A DNA stretch of 64,000 nt from positions 4,217,001 to 4,281,000 of the forward strand of contig NZ_AP026966.1 of assembly GCF_027923905.1 (NCBI RefSeq). Direction: 5' to 3'. The notes beneath the pieces are model-generated. The model saw nothing but the letters and a program-made list of their open reading frames with translations. It ran no database searches and was not told where the DNA came from. Origin of the DNA: Massilia varians. GTDB lineage: Bacteria; Pseudomonadota; Gammaproteobacteria; Burkholderiales; Burkholderiaceae_D. This document shows, in pieces, positions 1-9,020 of the stretch (position 1 is its first letter; each line of letters starts with the position of its first letter). Both the position numbers and the translations under genes were made by a program.

Positions 1-413
1 AGCTGGTAATGCACGATCTCGAAGCCCTTGGCCGTCTTGCGGATCACGCCGCTGGCCATGCACGGGCCCATGTTCGGGGTGTCGAGCAGTTCGTCGAACC
101 AGATCAGCGACTTGTCGGCCGAGGCATAGACATTGCGGCGCGTGGCCTTGAAGCTCCAGGCCGACTTGCGCTCAAAGTACTTCTTGGCCCAGGTCTTGAA
201 CGCGTCGCGCTTCCACAATTCGCTGCGGTCGGTGCCGATGTACACGCCGTCGGCGGCGATCTTGTCGAAATAGGCCATGCGCGCGTTGGCCGCGTCGTCG
301 TGCCATTCGTCGACGAAGGCATTGACCTGCTTGGTGAGCTGGGCGTCGGTCTCGGCACGGGCGATGCCGATCAGGCCCAGCAACAGGAAGGCGGCGGCGA
401 GGAATCGTTTCAT
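1..413 (-). CDS. NTF2/SnoaL-like secreted protein (3' end missing)
   Basis: The frame runs off the left edge, so the C-terminus is missing; 137 residues are visible. It opens with a classic signal peptide (MKRFLAAAFLLLGLIGIARA) ending in an A-R-A cleavage site. The body then has the alpha-plus-beta cone pattern of SnoaL-like/NTF2-superfamily proteins, including FDKIAADGVYIGTDRSE and a Trp/Phe-rich strand region. Such proteins are usually exported and of unknown ligand. The ATG was chosen because the signal peptide starts there. It is divergent from the response regulator gene. Family assignment is by pattern only; the specific function is unknown. Confidence 0.75.
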   Translation of the reverse strand, partial: MKRFLAAAFLLLGLIGIARAETDAQLTKQVNAFVDEWHDDAANARMAYFDKIAADGVYIGTDRSELWKRDAFKTWAKKYFERKSAWSFKATRRNVYASADKSLIWFDELLDTPNMGPCMASGVIRKTAKGFEIVHYQ

Positions 414-508
414 GGTCTCTTTCGTTGGCAGTGTCGACTGCGCCCACGATAATCCAAACATGCGGATTTGCCAACATTTCTCGACGCCGCCCCCGGCGCC
501 GGCGCAGT

Positions 509-525
509 GTTAACGCGATCTTAAC
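509..525 (+). promoter_or_regulatory. PmrA-box-like direct repeat upstream of the response regulator
   Basis: GTTAAC-N5-CTTAAC: two TTAA-centred half-sites with an 11-bp repeat period, close to the YTTAAK-N5-YTTAAK pattern of PmrA/BasR-type regulators. It lies about 50 bp before the regulator start, which suggests autoregulation. A TAGAAT -10-like hexamer sits at 561-566. The assignment is inference from the pattern and from the eptA neighbour. Confidence 0.5.
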
Positions 526-572
526 GTCTGGAAAGCTACGCTGAGCCCGCCCTACTCCACTAGAATAAGCGC

Positions 573-1286
573 ATGCGCATCCTCATCGTCGAAGACCACC
601 CCGACATCCTCGCCAACCTCTACGGCTTCCTGGAGCCGAAGGGCCACCAGCTCGACTCCGCCCGCAACGGCTACGGCGGGCTGGCGCTCGCCTCCGAGAA
701 CGATTACGACGTGATCGTCCTCGACGTCATGCTGCCCGGCCTGAATGGGCTGGAGCTGTGCCAGAAGCTGCGCACCGAGCTCGGCAAGGCCACGCCGGTG
801 CTGATGCTGACCGCGCGCGACAGCCTGCCCGACAAGGTGGCCGGCTTCGACAGCGGCGCCGACGACTACCTGGTCAAGCCCTTTTCGCTGGTGGAACTCG
901 AAGTGCGCCTCAAGGCCCTGGTGCGCCGCTCGTCGGCCGCCCATGCGGTGCACGCGACCATGCGCTTCGGCGAGCTCAGTTACGATCCCGAGACCCAGGA
1001 AGCCGCGCGCGCCGGCGTGCCGGTGCAGCTGACCCGGACCGGCTACACCCTGCTGCGCTGCCTGCTCGCCGGCGCGCCGCGCATCGTCACCCGCGAGACG
1101 CTGGAGCAGGCCGTGTGGGGCGAGGACCGCCCCGACAGCGACGCCCTGCGCACCCACATCCATGCGCTGCGCCAGGCGATCGACAAGCCCTTCGCCACGC
1201 CGATGCTGCAGACTGTGGCGGGCGTCGGCTACAAGCTGGTCCAGGGCGATTCGCAGGCCAGCTTGCAGCGCGATGCGTCCCGCTGA
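573..1286 (+). CDS. OmpR-family response regulator, PmrA/QseB-like
   Basis: A 237-residue DNA-binding response regulator. The N-terminal receiver domain has the acidic pair (VEDHPD), the phospho-acceptor Asp near residue 51 in VLDVMLPG, the conserved Thr/Ala region (MLTARD) and Lys in LVKPFS. The C-terminal winged helix (residues ~130-225) includes TRETLEQAVWG and VAGVGYKL. It overlaps the histidine kinase gene by 14 bp, so the two are co-translated. With eptA and a PAP2 phosphatase directly downstream and PmrA-like boxes, it most likely controls cationic-peptide resistance through lipid A modification. Orthology to PmrA rather than QseB is inferred from context. Confidence 0.9.
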   Translation: MRILIVEDHPDILANLYGFLEPKGHQLDSARNGYGGLALASENDYDVIVLDVMLPGLNGLELCQKLRTELGKATPVLMLTARDSLPDKVAGFDSGADDYLVKPFSLVELEVRLKALVRRSSAAHAVHATMRFGELSYDPETQEAARAGVPVQLTRTGYTLLRCLLAGAPRIVTRETLEQAVWGEDRPDSDALRTHIHALRQAIDKPFATPMLQTVAGVGYKLVQGDSQASLQRDASR

Positions 1287-2493
1287 TTCCCTCAAGCGCC
1301 GCATCGTCGTCGCCTTCATGCTGTTCGGCCTCGGCGCCTCATGCTTGTTCGCCGTCATCGCCGCCATCGCGGTGGAAGGCATCGAAGTGCAGCTGGTCGA
1401 CAAGCGCCTGGAGGCGGCGGTGGCCTGGGCCGCCCCGCGCCAGGCCGCCGGCCTGGACGTCGACATGCCGGCCGGCCTGCGCTTCCACCGTAACGAAGGG
1501 ATTCCCGCACCCTTGCGCGGCCTGTCCGACGGCGTGCATATCATCGACGTCGGCGCCAGTCGCCTGCACGTGCTGGCCGGGCATGACGCGTACGGCAGCT
1601 GGGTGCTGGCCGACCATGAAAGCGACTACGACAAGATCGAGCTGGTGGTGTACTCGATGTTCGCCGCCGTGCTGCTCGGCCTCGTGCTGCTGGCTTCGCT
1701 GCTGGGCGGCTTCTTCGCCGCCCGCGTGGTCACGCCGATCGTCGAGCTGGCGCAGTCGGTCCGCCATGGCGGCGCGGCGCCGGAACTGACGGGGCGCAAG
1801 GACGAACTGGGCGTGCTCGCGCGCGCCCTGGAAGACCACACCGCCGAGCTGCGCGCCTTCCTCGACCGCGAACGCTACTTCACCGGCGACGTCAGCCACG
1901 AACTGCGCAGCCCGCTTACCGTGATCATGGGCGCCGCCGAGATCCTGATGCAGCAATCCGCGCCCGCCGTGCGCGCCCCGGCCGAGCGCATCTACCGGGC
2001 GGCGCGCGAGGCCGCGGAATCGGTCACCGTGCTCCTGCTGCTGGCGCGCGCGCCCGAGCTCGGCACGCTGGCCCCGGTCGACGTCCATGCCGTGGCCGAG
2101 GACGAAGTCGAAAAATACCGCGCGCTGGTCGCCGGCAAGCCGGTCGCCCTGCGCTTCGTCGACGGCCCGCTGCTCGCCGTGCGCGCCCCGCGCGAGCTGG
2201 TGGCGGCCGCCATCGGCAACCTGATACGCAATGCCTGCCAGTACACCGACCGCGGCGAGGTCGTGGTGCGCCTGCTGCCGGACCGGGTGGTGGTCGAAGA
2301 CACCGGACCCGGCCTGCCGCCGGCGGTCGAGGCCACCCTCGGCAGCGGCGGCGCGCCCTCGAGCGGATCGGGCGGCACCGGCCTGGGACTGGCGCTGGCC
2401 CGGCGCATCTGCGATTTCCTCGGCGCCGGTTTCGCCTACGAAGCACGCCTGGGGGGCGGCAGCCGCTTCACGCTCCGCTTTCCCGCCGCCTGA
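1273..2493 (+). CDS. Sensor histidine kinase, PmrB-like
   Basis: A membrane histidine kinase of 406 residues. It has two transmembrane segments (about residues 10-32 and 125-150) flanking a short periplasmic sensor, then a HAMP-like linker. The HisKA box is VSHELRSPLTV with the phospho-His near residue 209. The HATPase domain has the N box (IGNLIRNACQY), G1 (VEDTGPGLP) and G2 (GGTGLGLALARR). I chose the ATG overlapping the regulator stop because upstream codons are a shadow of the regulator gene. It should phosphorylate the preceding regulator; the signal cannot be read from sequence. Confidence 0.9.
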   Translation: MRPADSLKRRIVVAFMLFGLGASCLFAVIAAIAVEGIEVQLVDKRLEAAVAWAAPRQAAGLDVDMPAGLRFHRNEGIPAPLRGLSDGVHIIDVGASRLHVLAGHDAYGSWVLADHESDYDKIELVVYSMFAAVLLGLVLLASLLGGFFAARVVTPIVELAQSVRHGGAAPELTGRKDELGVLARALEDHTAELRAFLDRERYFTGDVSHELRSPLTVIMGAAEILMQQSAPAVRAPAERIYRAAREAAESVTVLLLLARAPELGTLAPVDVHAVAEDEVEKYRALVAGKPVALRFVDGPLLAVRAPRELVAAAIGNLIRNACQYTDRGEVVVRLLPDRVVVEDTGPGLPPAVEATLGSGGAPSSGSGGTGLGLALARRICDFLGAGFAYEARLGGGSRFTLRFPAA

Positions 2494-2513
2494 GAACCTT
2501 CGTTTTACGCTGC

Positions 2514-2530
2514 CTTAACGTCCGCTTGAG
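2514..2530 (+). promoter_or_regulatory. PmrA-box-like repeat upstream of eptA
   Basis: CTTAAC-N5-CTTGAG has the same half-site spacing as the repeat before the response regulator, with one G deviation in the second half. It sits 20 bp past the kinase stop and about 30 bp before the eptA ATG. It would give eptA its own regulated promoter in addition to read-through. Inference from pattern. Confidence 0.45.
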
Positions 2531-2560
2531 GCGCGGTTCACGCCCTGACTCGTATCCTGC

Positions 2561-4243
2561 ATGCATGACGCGGCCATTCCGGCCGCGCGCTTCGATGGGT
2601 ACGACGTGCCATACCAATTTCCGCGGCGCATCAGCGCCAACCTGCTCGTCTTCGGCGTCGCCCTGCTGCTGGCCAGCGCCGCCAACATCAATTTCTGGTC
2701 GAGTTTCATTCACGCCGTCGGCGGCTTCTCGCTGGCGCGGCTGCCGCTGCTGGCGGGCAGCTTCGCGATCGTGGTGCTGCTGTTCTACGCCCTGCTCACG
2801 CCGTTCAGCTTCCGCTACGTCGCCAAGCCGGCGCTGGTCGTGTTCATCCTGGTCGCCTCGGCCTCGGCCTGGTTCATCAACCAGTACGGCATCGTGATCG
2901 ACAAGGCCATTATCCAGAGCATGTTCGAGACCGACTCGAGGGAGGCCGGCGAACTGCTGAGCTGGCGCCTGGCGGTCTTCGTCCTGCTGACCGGCGGCCT
3001 GCCGGCGCTGCTGGTGGCGCGCGCGCGGGTGGACTTCCCGCGCGGCCTGCGCGCAACAGGCCGCCGCCTGGGCCTGGGAGCGGCGGCGCTGGCCGCGGCC
3101 GCGCTGCTGCTGGTCCTGCTGTTCAAGACCCTGGCGCCGGTGGTGCGCGAGCACCGCGAGCTGCGCTACCTGCTCACGCCCACCAACGTGGTGCAGGCGC
3201 TCAACGGCTACCTGCGCAACCGCTGGAGCAAGCCGGTGCCGCTGCAGGCGATCGGCGGCGACGCGGCCAAGGGCAGCCGCTGGGCCGGCCAGGCGCGCCG
3301 CACGGTGACCGTGATCGTGGTGGGCGAAACCGCGCGCGCCGCCAATTTCTCGCTCAACGGCTATGCGCGCCAGACCAATCCGCGGCTGGCGCGCGAGGAA
3401 GGCCTGATCAATTTTGCACGGGTCGAGTCCTGCGGCACCGCCACCGCGGTGTCGGTGCCCTGCGTGTTCTCGGCGCTGCCGCGCGAGCGCTATGACGACA
3501 GCGTCGCCAAGCACCAGGAAGGCCTGCTCGACGTGCTCTCGCATGCGGGTTTCCGCGTGCTCTGGCGCGACAACAATTCCGGCTGCAAGGGCGTGTGCGA
3601 GCGCGTCGAATTCGTCGACGTGGCGACGCCGGCGCCCGGCAAGGCCCATTGCGCGGGCAGCGAATGCTATGACGAGGGCCTGCTCGAGGGCCTGCCGGAG
3701 CTGATCCGCCAGGGCGGGAAGGACCTGGTCGTGGTCCTGCACCAGAAGGGCAGCCACGGGCCCGAGTATGCGCGGCGCTATCCGGCCGGCTTCGGCCGCT
3801 TCGGCCCGGTGTGCCAGACCAGCGAATTCGAAAGCTGCACGCGCGAGTCCATCGTCGCCGCCTACGACAACACCATCCTGTACACCGACAGCTTCCTGGC
3901 CCAGACCATCGACCTGCTGCGCCAGGCCGCGCACGATGCCGACGTCGACACCGCCTTCCTGTATTTCTCGGACCACGGCGAATCGCTCGGCGAAGGCAAT
4001 ATGTACCTGCACGGCGCGCCCTGGATGTTCGCGCCGAAGGAACAGACCCACGTGCCGATGATGCTGTGGATGTCGGAGGGCTTCAGCCAGCGCTTCCGCA
4101 TCGACCGCGCCTGCCTGCAGGCACGCCGCGACCAGCCGCTCTCGCACGACAACGTGTTCCACTCGGTGCTCGGCATGCTGAACGTCGAAACCGCCGTCCT
4201 GAACCCCAAACTCGACCTGTTCCATGCCTGCGTACGCAACTGA
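2561..4243 (+). CDS. eptA: Lipid A phosphoethanolamine transferase, EptA family
   Basis: Transfers phosphoethanolamine from phosphatidylethanolamine to lipid A at the outer face of the inner membrane. At 560 residues it matches the family length. The N-terminal half has about five membrane segments (from SANLLVFGVALLLASAA on). The periplasmic sulfatase-fold domain carries VVGETARAANFSLNGY and the nucleophile region SCGTATAVSVPC. Metal-binding motifs include YFSDHGESLGEGNMYLHG, and the domain is Cys-rich. It follows a two-component system and a PmrA-like box, the classic polymyxin-resistance arrangement. A GTG at 2606 is an alternative start. Function is confident at family level; the exact acceptor site is not. 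Confidence 0.9.
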   Translation: MHDAAIPAARFDGYDVPYQFPRRISANLLVFGVALLLASAANINFWSSFIHAVGGFSLARLPLLAGSFAIVVLLFYALLTPFSFRYVAKPALVVFILVASASAWFINQYGIVIDKAIIQSMFETDSREAGELLSWRLAVFVLLTGGLPALLVARARVDFPRGLRATGRRLGLGAAALAAAALLLVLLFKTLAPVVREHRELRYLLTPTNVVQALNGYLRNRWSKPVPLQAIGGDAAKGSRWAGQARRTVTVIVVGETARAANFSLNGYARQTNPRLAREEGLINFARVESCGTATAVSVPCVFSALPRERYDDSVAKHQEGLLDVLSHAGFRVLWRDNNSGCKGVCERVEFVDVATPAPGKAHCAGSECYDEGLLEGLPELIRQGGKDLVVVLHQKGSHGPEYARRYPAGFGRFGPVCQTSEFESCTRESIVAAYDNTILYTDSFLAQTIDLLRQAAHDADVDTAFLYFSDHGESLGEGNMYLHGAPWMFAPKEQTHVPMMLWMSEGFSQRFRIDRACLQARRDQPLSHDNVFHSVLGMLNVETAVLNPKLDLFHACVRN

Positions 4244-5006
4244 ACGGGCGGCGCGCCGGCATGCGGGCATCCTGCTGGACGCGCGCAGCCGCCTGCGGCT
4301 TGCCGCCGCACTGGCCCTGATGGCGCCGCTCATTGCGGCATTGGGACAATGGACCGACGTCGACCTGATGCTGGCCGACTGGCTGTACAACCGCGCCACG
4401 GGCAACTTCCCCTGGCGCGAAGCATGGCTCACCGCGACCTTCGGCCACGAGATAGTCAAGGCGGGCCTGACGCTGCTGGCGATTGTCTTCGTGGTGCTGG
4501 CGCTGCTTGATGTCGTCCGACCGCAGCCGATGCTGGAGCGGCCCCTGGCGCGGCTGCGCCTGCGCGTGATCGCCTGCTCCGCCGTGCTGGTGCCGCTGGC
4601 GACCAGCCTGCTCAAGCAGGCCAGCAGCGCGCACTGCCCCTGGGATCTGGCGCGTTACGGCGGCAGCGAGCCCTATGTGCGCCTGTTCGAGGCGCTGCCG
4701 GCGGGAAGCCTGCCCGGCCATTGCATGCCGGCCGGCCATGCGTCGAGTGCGCTGTGGCTGGTGTCGCTGGCGGTGTTGTGGCTGCCGGGGCCGGGCCGCG
4801 GGGCATGGCGCGCCGCCTGCCTGGCGCTGGCGCCGGGGCTGGTGCTGGGCTGGATGCAGCAGATGCGCGGCGCCCACTTCCTGACCCACACCTTGTGGTC
4901 GGCCTGGATCGCCTGCGCCATCGTGCTGGCCCTGGTGGTGCTGCTGCAGCCTAGCGGTGAAACTGTCCGTCGCGCTCCGGCTGGTACTCGATTCCGCGCA
5001 CGCTGA
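4224..5006 (+). CDS. PAP2-superfamily membrane phosphatase
   Basis: A 260-residue integral membrane phosphatase of the PAP2 fold. It has five to six hydrophobic segments, the central motif CMPAGHASSALWL (PSGH-like, active-site His) and a C-terminal MRGAHFLTHTLW motif carrying the nucleophile His. Bacterial relatives dephosphorylate undecaprenyl pyrophosphate or lipid A, or transfer phosphate onto lipid A. It overlaps the eptA stop by 20 bp, so it is translationally coupled, and a role in lipid A remodelling is likely. Its last ~18 codons overlap the convergent rnk gene, giving an unusual basic tail. The substrate is undetermined. Confidence 0.82.
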   Translation: MPAYATERAARRHAGILLDARSRLRLAAALALMAPLIAALGQWTDVDLMLADWLYNRATGNFPWREAWLTATFGHEIVKAGLTLLAIVFVVLALLDVVRPQPMLERPLARLRLRVIACSAVLVPLATSLLKQASSAHCPWDLARYGGSEPYVRLFEALPAGSLPGHCMPAGHASSALWLVSLAVLWLPGPGRGAWRAACLALAPGLVLGWMQQMRGAHFLTHTLWSAWIACAIVLALVVLLQPSGETVRRAPAGTRFRAR

Positions 5007-5358
5007 GCTCGAACATGGCGCCGTCGGGACGCTCCCAGCTGATCGAATCGCCGACCTTCAGGCCCAGCAGGGCGGTGCCGACCGGGGTCAGGATCGACAG
5101 CTGATCGGGATTACCGGCCATGTCTTTCGGATAAGTCAGCGTCATGATCACTTCTTCCTCGGCGCCGTCGAAGGAGAAGCGCACGCGCGAGTTCATGGTG
5201 ACGACGTCGGGCGGCATTTCCCATGGCTCGGCGAGCGCGGCGCGGCCCAGTTCATCGAGCAGCGCGTCGCGCGCGGCAAGTTGTGCGGCAGGAACGGCGT
5301 CCAGCATGCGGTCGAGGCGGTCCATGTCCAGCCATGAGACGAGGATGGTCGGTTTCAT
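4951..5358 (-). CDS. rnk: Nucleoside diphosphate kinase regulator, Rnk/GreA-GreB family
   Basis: A 135-residue protein matching Rnk in length and architecture. A short N-terminal helical arm (LDMDRLDRMLDAV) leads into a GreA/GreB C-terminal domain (VTMNSRVRF, VIMTLTYP, LSILTPVGTALLGLKVGDSISW). Rnk-type proteins bind RNA polymerase near the secondary channel but lack the long acidic coiled coil of true Gre factors, as here. It is transcribed toward the PAP2 gene and overlaps its 3' end by 56 bp. No operon partner is seen. The family call is secure; physiological targets are not known. Confidence 0.85.
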   Translation of the reverse strand: MKPTILVSWLDMDRLDRMLDAVPAAQLAARDALLDELGRAALAEPWEMPPDVVTMNSRVRFSFDGAEEEVIMTLTYPKDMAGNPDQLSILTPVGTALLGLKVGDSISWERPDGAMFELSVRGIEYQPERDGQFHR

Positions 5359-5682
5359 TGTGTACTCCTGTGCTTGCCCGCGGTGTGGCGGGCGGATATC
5401 GATAAGGTATTAGCGGCCGGCAATGGAAATGGCCGGCTGGGCGGGGGGCGGCTCGGGAGGAGAGAAACGCGTGCAGGGGTCCTCACCGAGCCCGAACGAG
5501 CCAGGCGAGGTTGCGGGACGACTGCTGCACCGCTCGGGAGACGGCGGCGCAGTCACGCTCGACGGACGCGGCAAAGCCCCTGCCCTGCTGGCAGGCGGTA
5601 TTGCGCGGCGATGTAAAGCGTGGTGGGTTCATGGTCATGAAAAAATCGTACAGGGCCCAGTATAGCCCTTGTGGGGGATTCG
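5359..5682. other. Intergenic region, no gene seen
   Basis: It lies between the rnk start and the 3' end of the downstream membrane protein gene, so it should contain the rnk promoter. I see no well-formed sigma-70 hexamer pair, RNA gene or convincing reading frame; open frames here lack coding-like composition and ribosome binding sites. Confidence 0.5.
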
Positions 5683-6624
5683 TCAACGTCGCATGTCACG
5701 ATCCAGGCCGACACAGGCCGCGAACGGCACCAGGAACGGATACAGGCCCCACACGGCGCGGCCGTCGACGCGCACGCACAGCGCGGCATACAGCGGCGGC
5801 AGCGCCATCAGCAGGAGCAGGCCGGCGAAGGGACGCAGCGCCGCCGGCGCAGCGCGCCAGCCCAGCAGCGCCAGCGGCACGACCACCAAGGCGCTGCCGG
5901 TGATGGTGGCCAGCGAGCGCAGGTCCTGCAGCGCGGCCAGCGCCTGCCCCCAGTTCGGCGTCCAGGTATAGGCCGGCAATCCCGGGACCAGCCACCAGCG
6001 CACGGCGAGGATCCATGCCCCCGCCGCGGCCAGCGCCGCCAGGCCGGGCAGGATGGCGATGCGGCGCATCGCGACCAGCCACACCAGCAGCAGGATGTTT
6101 TCTTCGCGGATCGCGGTGCCGGCCAGGCCCGCGAGCGCGGCCAGCCACGGCTGGCCGGCCAGCACCGCCAGCACGAAGGCGGCGCGCGCGCAGACCGATC
6201 CCGGGTCGACCAGCAGATAAGGCGCAAACCAGAACGTGGGCAGCGACACGATCATCAAGAGGCCGGCTGCGATCGCACGGTGCGGGCCGAGCCCGGCGCG
6301 CAGCACGGCGGCCGACATGGCGCACGCCCCTGCGGTGACCAGCAGCCAGTTGAGCATGGCGAAGCCGTCGCGCAGTTCCCCGGGCATCCCCGCTGCGAGC
6401 GCCGGCACCAGCAGCCGGTAGGGGAAGGGGGCGACCAGGCTGCTCGCGGGGATCTCGCCGCGCAGCCAGCGCGCGGTATCGTAATAGGCTTGCGAAACGG
6501 CGACCGTGCCGCCCCAGCGCCAGACCATCACCAGGAAGGCCAGCAGCGCGAAGGCCGCGGCAAGCTGCAGCCAGTCGATGCGCAGACCGGCGCCGCTGCG
6601 GGCGCTCGGGTGGAGGTGCTTCAT
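5683..6624 (-). CDS. Polytopic membrane protein of unknown function
   Basis: A 313-residue, strongly hydrophobic protein with about eight membrane segments, beginning LQLAAAFALLAFLVMVWRW after a short cytoplasmic N-terminus. Polar spots such as WLRGEIPASSLVAPFPYRLL and IREENILLL interrupt the helices. This resembles EpsG- or GT-C-like membrane proteins with an early PFPYRLL loop, but no diagnostic catalytic motif is visible, so no function is assigned. It sits alone on this strand between rnk and the molybdenum hydroxylase operon. Confidence 0.7.
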   Translation of the reverse strand: MKHLHPSARSGAGLRIDWLQLAAAFALLAFLVMVWRWGGTVAVSQAYYDTARWLRGEIPASSLVAPFPYRLLVPALAAGMPGELRDGFAMLNWLLVTAGACAMSAAVLRAGLGPHRAIAAGLLMIVSLPTFWFAPYLLVDPGSVCARAAFVLAVLAGQPWLAALAGLAGTAIREENILLLVWLVAMRRIAILPGLAALAAAGAWILAVRWWLVPGLPAYTWTPNWGQALAALQDLRSLATITGSALVVVPLALLGWRAAPAALRPFAGLLLLMALPPLYAALCVRVDGRAVWGLYPFLVPFAACVGLDRDMRR

Positions 6625-6699
6625 ACGTCAAGGTGATCGCGTCAAAGCGACGCAGGATAGCAAAAGCGCGCGGGCAGAAATGCGCGCATTTTCACTTTG

Positions 6700-6746
6700 A
6701 CAAAATTAAGGGCACAGGCGGCCGGCAATGCCGGCCGCCTGTGCCC
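6700..6746 (-). terminator. Rho-independent terminator of the paoABC operon
   Basis: A perfect 17-bp GC-rich stem with a 3-nt loop (arms 6710-6726 and 6730-6746) directly abuts the paoC stop codon. On the minus strand it is followed by a T-rich run (TTAATTTTGTC). Confidence 0.8.
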
Positions 6747-9005
6747 TCAAGCCTGCAGCGGCATCTTCGTGATCAGCTTATCGAGGGTGATCGGATACTC
6801 GCGCACCCGCACCCCGGTGGCGTTGTACACGGCATTGGCCACCGCCGCCGCCACGCCGCAGATGCCCAGCTCGGCGATGCCCTTGGCCTTCATGGGCGTG
6901 GACATCGGGTCGACCTCGTCCAGGAAGATCACTTCCTGGTGCGGGATGTCGGCATGCACCGGCACCTCGTAGCCGGCCAGGTCGTGGTTGACGAAGTAGC
7001 CGAGCCGCTTGTCGACGGCCAGTTCCTCCATCAGCGCCGCCCCGGCGCCCATCGTCATCGCGCCGATCACCTGGCTGCGCGCGGTCTTGGGATTGAGGAT
7101 GCGCCCGGCCGCGCACACCGCCAGCATGCGGCGGATGCGGATCTCGCAGGTCACCGCGTCGACGCCCACCTCGACGAAGTGCGCGCCGAAGGTGGACAGC
7201 TGGTAGCGCTTGTCGATGTCGCCGTATTCGATCAGGTCCTCGCCCACCAGCTCGCGCCCGGCCACCGCCTTGGACAGCGGCAGGCTGCGCTCGCCCATGC
7301 GCACCAGGCCGTCGGCGAAGATGGCGCGCTCCGGCTCGAAGCCGGCCTGGCGCGCCACCGCCTCGCGCAGCTTGAGGCAGGCGGCGTACACGCCGGCCGT
7401 CGAGTTGTGCCCGCCCCACTGCCCGCCCGAGCCGCAGGATGCCGGCAGGCTCGAGTCGCCCAGCCGCACCCGCACCCGCTCGAGCGGCACGCCCATCATC
7501 TCGCTGGCCGTCTGGGCGATGATGGTGTAGCTGCCGGTGCCGATGTCGGTCATGTCGGTTTCCACCGTCAGCATGCCGCGCCGGTCGAGGCGCACGCGCG
7601 CCGCCGACTTGGTCAGGAGGCTGTCGCGGAAGGCCCCGGCCACGCCCATGCCGACCAGCCAGCGGCCGTCGCGCACGGTGCCCGGCTTGCTCGACCTGCG
7701 CTCCCAGCCGAAGCGCTGGGCGCCTTGCTGCAGGCACTGGACGAACTGCCGCTTCGAAAACGGCGGATTGGCAATGTGCTTCTCTTTCTCCGGCTTCTTC
7801 GACTGCGGGTCGCTGGAAGCGGGCTTTTCCGGATTGTCCGGCACTACCTGGGTGTCGTTCAGGATGCGGAACTGCACCGGGTCCATGCCCAGCTTCTCCG
7901 CCATCTCGTCCATCGCGATCTCGAGCGCCGCCATGCCCGGCGCCTCGCCCGGGGCGCGCATCGCGTTCGCTTCCGGCAGGTCCATCGCGGCCACGCGGTT
8001 GGAAGTCATGCGGTGCTCGCCCGCGTACAGCGAGCGGGTCTGGGTCGCCGCGTTCTCCGGCGAGCCGTCCTTCAGGTTGCCGGACCAGCTTTCGTGGCCG
8101 ATGGCGGTGATTTTCCCTTCGCGGGTGGCGCCGATGCGGATGCGCTGCACGGTCGCCGAGCGGTGCGTGGTGTTGTTCGGGATGAGCGCGCGCTGCAGCG
8201 GCACGCGCACCGGACGGCGCGCCGCCTTCGCCCCCAGCGCCGCCAGCACCACGTCGGCGCGCAGGAACAGTTTCGAGCCGAAGCCGCCGCCGACGTAGGG
8301 CGAGAGCACGCGCACCTTGTCCTTCGGGATGCCCAGGGTCTTGGCCAGGTCGCCCTTGGCCCAGGCGATCATCTGGTTCGAGGTCCACACCGTGAGCTGG
8401 TCGCCGTCCCAGGCGGCCACGCTGGCGTGCGGCTCCATCATCATGTGCGATTCGTGGGCGGTGTGGTACTCGGCGTCCAGCTTCACCGGGCTCGAGGCAA
8501 AGGCGCCGGTGAAGTTCCCGATCCTGGTCTCGGCCGCTTCCGACTTCGGCGCGATGGCCTTGTTCTGCACTGCCCGCAGGTCGAAGTCTCCCTTGTCGCG
8601 ATCGTACTTGATGCGCACCAGCGACGCGGCGTCGCGCGCCTGCTCGAAGGTCTCGGCCACCACCAGCGCAACGGCCTGGTGGTAGTGCTCGACGCGCGGT
8701 CCGCCCAGCAGCATGGCGGTGTTGAAGTTGCCCTTGGTGAGCTTGCCGGCATTCTGGGCCGTGACGATGGCGATCACGCCTGGCGCAGCCCTGGCCGCCG
8801 CCAGGTCCATCGAGACGATCCGTCCGGTCGGGATGGCCGCGCCGATCACGTAGCCGTGCGCCTGGTTGGGCACCACGTCGTGGCGGTCGAGCGCATAGGG
8901 CGCGGTGCCGGTGGTCTTGAGCGGACCGTCGATGCGGTCGATCGGCTGGCCCACCACCTTGAGCTGGTCGATCGGGTTGCTGGTGGCTGGTTCGTTGAAT
9001 TTCAT
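6747..9005 (-). CDS. paoC: Molybdopterin-binding subunit of aldehyde oxidoreductase (PaoC-like)
   Basis: The large catalytic subunit of a xanthine-oxidase-family molybdenum hydroxylase, 752 residues. The N-terminal domain has the VGQPIDRIDGPLKTTGTAPY opening typical of this family. Molybdopterin-binding loops include YVGGGFGSKL and RAPGEAPGMAALE, and the catalytic Glu is in KGIAELGICG near the C-terminus. E. coli PaoABC oxidises aromatic aldehydes in the periplasm; that substrate range is inferred from subunit organisation. It is the last gene of the three-gene operon, 15 bp after paoB, and is followed by a strong terminator. The cofactor-insertion partner (PaoD/XdhC) is not in this window. 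Confidence 0.88.
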   Translation of the reverse strand: MKFNEPATSNPIDQLKVVGQPIDRIDGPLKTTGTAPYALDRHDVVPNQAHGYVIGAAIPTGRIVSMDLAAARAAPGVIAIVTAQNAGKLTKGNFNTAMLLGGPRVEHYHQAVALVVAETFEQARDAASLVRIKYDRDKGDFDLRAVQNKAIAPKSEAAETRIGNFTGAFASSPVKLDAEYHTAHESHMMMEPHASVAAWDGDQLTVWTSNQMIAWAKGDLAKTLGIPKDKVRVLSPYVGGGFGSKLFLRADVVLAALGAKAARRPVRVPLQRALIPNNTTHRSATVQRIRIGATREGKITAIGHESWSGNLKDGSPENAATQTRSLYAGEHRMTSNRVAAMDLPEANAMRAPGEAPGMAALEIAMDEMAEKLGMDPVQFRILNDTQVVPDNPEKPASSDPQSKKPEKEKHIANPPFSKRQFVQCLQQGAQRFGWERRSSKPGTVRDGRWLVGMGVAGAFRDSLLTKSAARVRLDRRGMLTVETDMTDIGTGSYTIIAQTASEMMGVPLERVRVRLGDSSLPASCGSGGQWGGHNSTAGVYAACLKLREAVARQAGFEPERAIFADGLVRMGERSLPLSKAVAGRELVGEDLIEYGDIDKRYQLSTFGAHFVEVGVDAVTCEIRIRRMLAVCAAGRILNPKTARSQVIGAMTMGAGAALMEELAVDKRLGYFVNHDLAGYEVPVHADIPHQEVIFLDEVDPMSTPMKAKGIAELGICGVAAAVANAVYNATGVRVREYPITLDKLITKMPLQA

Positions 9006-9020
9006 GGCTGTCCCTTTCGC

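Noticed and set aside
5483..5686. Minus-strand frame of 67 codons upstream of rnk.
   Set aside because: No ribosome site, no recognisable domain and composition like intergenic sequence.
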